Source: Bacteroidota bacterium
Lineage (GTDB): Bacteria; Bacteroidota; Bacteroidia; AKYH767-A; OLB10
Direction of reading: 5' to 3'
Assembly (NCBI GenBank): GCA_016717725.1
Contig: JADKFA010000046.1
Span: 224,427 to 288,426, forward strand
DNA: 64,000 nt
Shown: in pieces, positions 63,149-64,000 of the stretch
Numbering within the stretch: the stretch's first letter is position 1
How the letters are laid out: every line of letters starts with the position of its first letter
Position numbers and translations under genes: made by a program
The notes under the pieces: model-generated
What the model saw: only the letters and a program-made list of their open reading frames with translations
Database searches by the model: none
What the model was told of the DNA's origin: nothing

Positions 63149-64000
63149 ATGTTAAAAATAGATATACACACTCATATCATTCCAGAAAACCTGCCGAAGT
63201 TTAAAGAAAAATTTGGGTATGGGGGATTTATTTCTTTAGATCATCATAAGCCGTGTTGCGCGAAGATGATGATCGACGATCGTTTTTTAAGCTTGAGATC
63301 GGAGACAACTGTTGGGATCCCACCAGCCGCATCAAGGAGTGTGACCTCCAACACATCAAGGTACAAGTGTTGAGCACCCTTCCTGTTATGTTTTCATATT
63401 GGGCAAAACCAACAGATGATTTAGAAGTAAGTATGTTTTTAAATGATCATATCCGCTACTATCGTTCACGCCTATCCGAAAAGATTTATCGGCTTAAGAA
63501 CAATTCCACTTACAAGCTCCCGACCTCGCGATGAAATTAGAACGATGCATGAAGATGGGATTGTATGGAGTACAGAGTAGTTCACGTGAATGATTGGAAT
63601 TTAAATGCACCTGAATTATTTTCTGTGTTTGAAGCAGCACAAGAGTTAGGCGCAGCGATCTTTGTACATCCTTGGGATATGATGGCGAAGAGAAGATGAG
63701 TAAATGCTGGCTTCCTGAGTCGTCAGGTGCCTGCGAAACTTCACGCGCCATTTTGCTCTATGATCTTCGGTGGGATGAAGCTTGAAAGACTTCTAAACTA
63801 AAGTTGCTTTCGCACATGGAGGTGAATCCGAACATCTTCCATCGGTCATATCGAGCATGGATTTCATGTGCGTCCCGACTTAGTGGCGGTCGACAATAAC
63901 ATCAACCCCAGAGGTATTTAGACAAATTTACATTTTTGGATACGTTGGTAAACGATCCTTTGATGCTCCGACTTCCTCATGAATTTGATGGGACCGAATC
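63149..64000 (+). pseudogene. 2-amino-3-carboxymuconate-6-semialdehyde decarboxylase (ACMSD)-like, broken and running off the window
   Basis: MLKIDIHTHIIPENLPKF carries the HxH zinc site of amidohydrolases. Later pieces include FISLDHHKPCCAKMM, DNCWDPTSRIKECD, VQVLSTLPVMFSYWAKP, AAQELGAAIFVHPWDMM (third His), VAFAHGGG-like and IEHGFHVRPDLVAVDNN, all in order for ACMSD. ACMSD decarboxylates the product of 3-hydroxyanthranilate dioxygenase, linking it to the 30.5-kb gene and the 35.6-kb dehydrogenase. Many indels break it, and the 3' end lies outside. Sequence error is the likelier cause, since the rest of the pathway is intact. Confidence 0.7.

Noticed and set aside
1..64000. tRNA, rRNA or known riboswitches
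   Set aside because: No cloverleaf with a GTTCRANNC arm, no rRNA segment and no familiar riboswitch core was seen by eye; a covariance-model scan was not possible.

Overview
The window is a piece of a Bacteroidota chromosome, probably order Flavobacteriales or a relative. It is AT-rich, with promoters whose -7 boxes match TAnnTTTG or TAnnTTCG, type IX secretion sorting domains (a Por-type tail at 16.6 kb and a gliding-motility-type C-terminus at 38.2 kb), a DUF4270 lipoprotein next to a short glycogen-synthase-like gene and glmS, and bactofilin next to AtpZ. No rRNA or tRNA was recognised.

Layout. 0-7.9 kb: surface polysaccharide cluster (end of a Wzx-like flippase, three tandem sulfotransferases, a Wzy-like polymerase, a fourth sulfotransferase, a GH5-like lipoprotein, a glycosyltransferase), which suggests a sulfated exopolysaccharide or O-antigen. 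7.9-31 kb: housekeeping genes (glmS, dus, bactofilin, AtpZ, dxr, rseP, scpA), an MbnP-like/diheme peroxidase pair, a group III globin and a DnaJ protein. The gaps between them are rich in palindromes and MITE-like repeats, including one element sitting in another repeat with an apparent 7-bp target duplication and an uninterrupted copy elsewhere in the window. 30.5-37 kb: 3-hydroxyanthranilate dioxygenase, an SDR and a semialdehyde dehydrogenase of tryptophan/kynurenine breakdown; an ACMSD-like gene of the same pathway appears at the far right end. 38-42.6 kb: a large multi-PKD secreted protein.

42.8-59.4 kb is a type III-A CRISPR-Cas island: a WYL-domain regulator, then divergently cas6, cas10 (csm1), csm2, csm3, csm4, csm5 and csm6. 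These are followed by a two-gene membrane/von-Willebrand-A-like module, an array of about 29 repeats, a Can2/Card1-like CARF-nuclease and a RecD-like helicase. cas1 and cas2 are absent. The same operator, TGCAAATAGGTTGCA or a one-base variant, lies upstream of cas6, of the membrane/vWA module and of the RecD-like helicase. In all three cases it is exactly 15 nt before a TTTG of a -7 box. This makes the three units a likely co-regulated defence regulon, and the membrane/vWA pair and helicase candidate undescribed partners of the type III system.

Caution. Frame breaks are absent in the first 29 kb, occasional to 43 kb, frequent from 45 kb, and very dense after 61 kb, in unrelated housekeeping genes as well. 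The simplest reading is falling consensus quality toward a contig end, so most broken genes to the right are probably intact in the organism.
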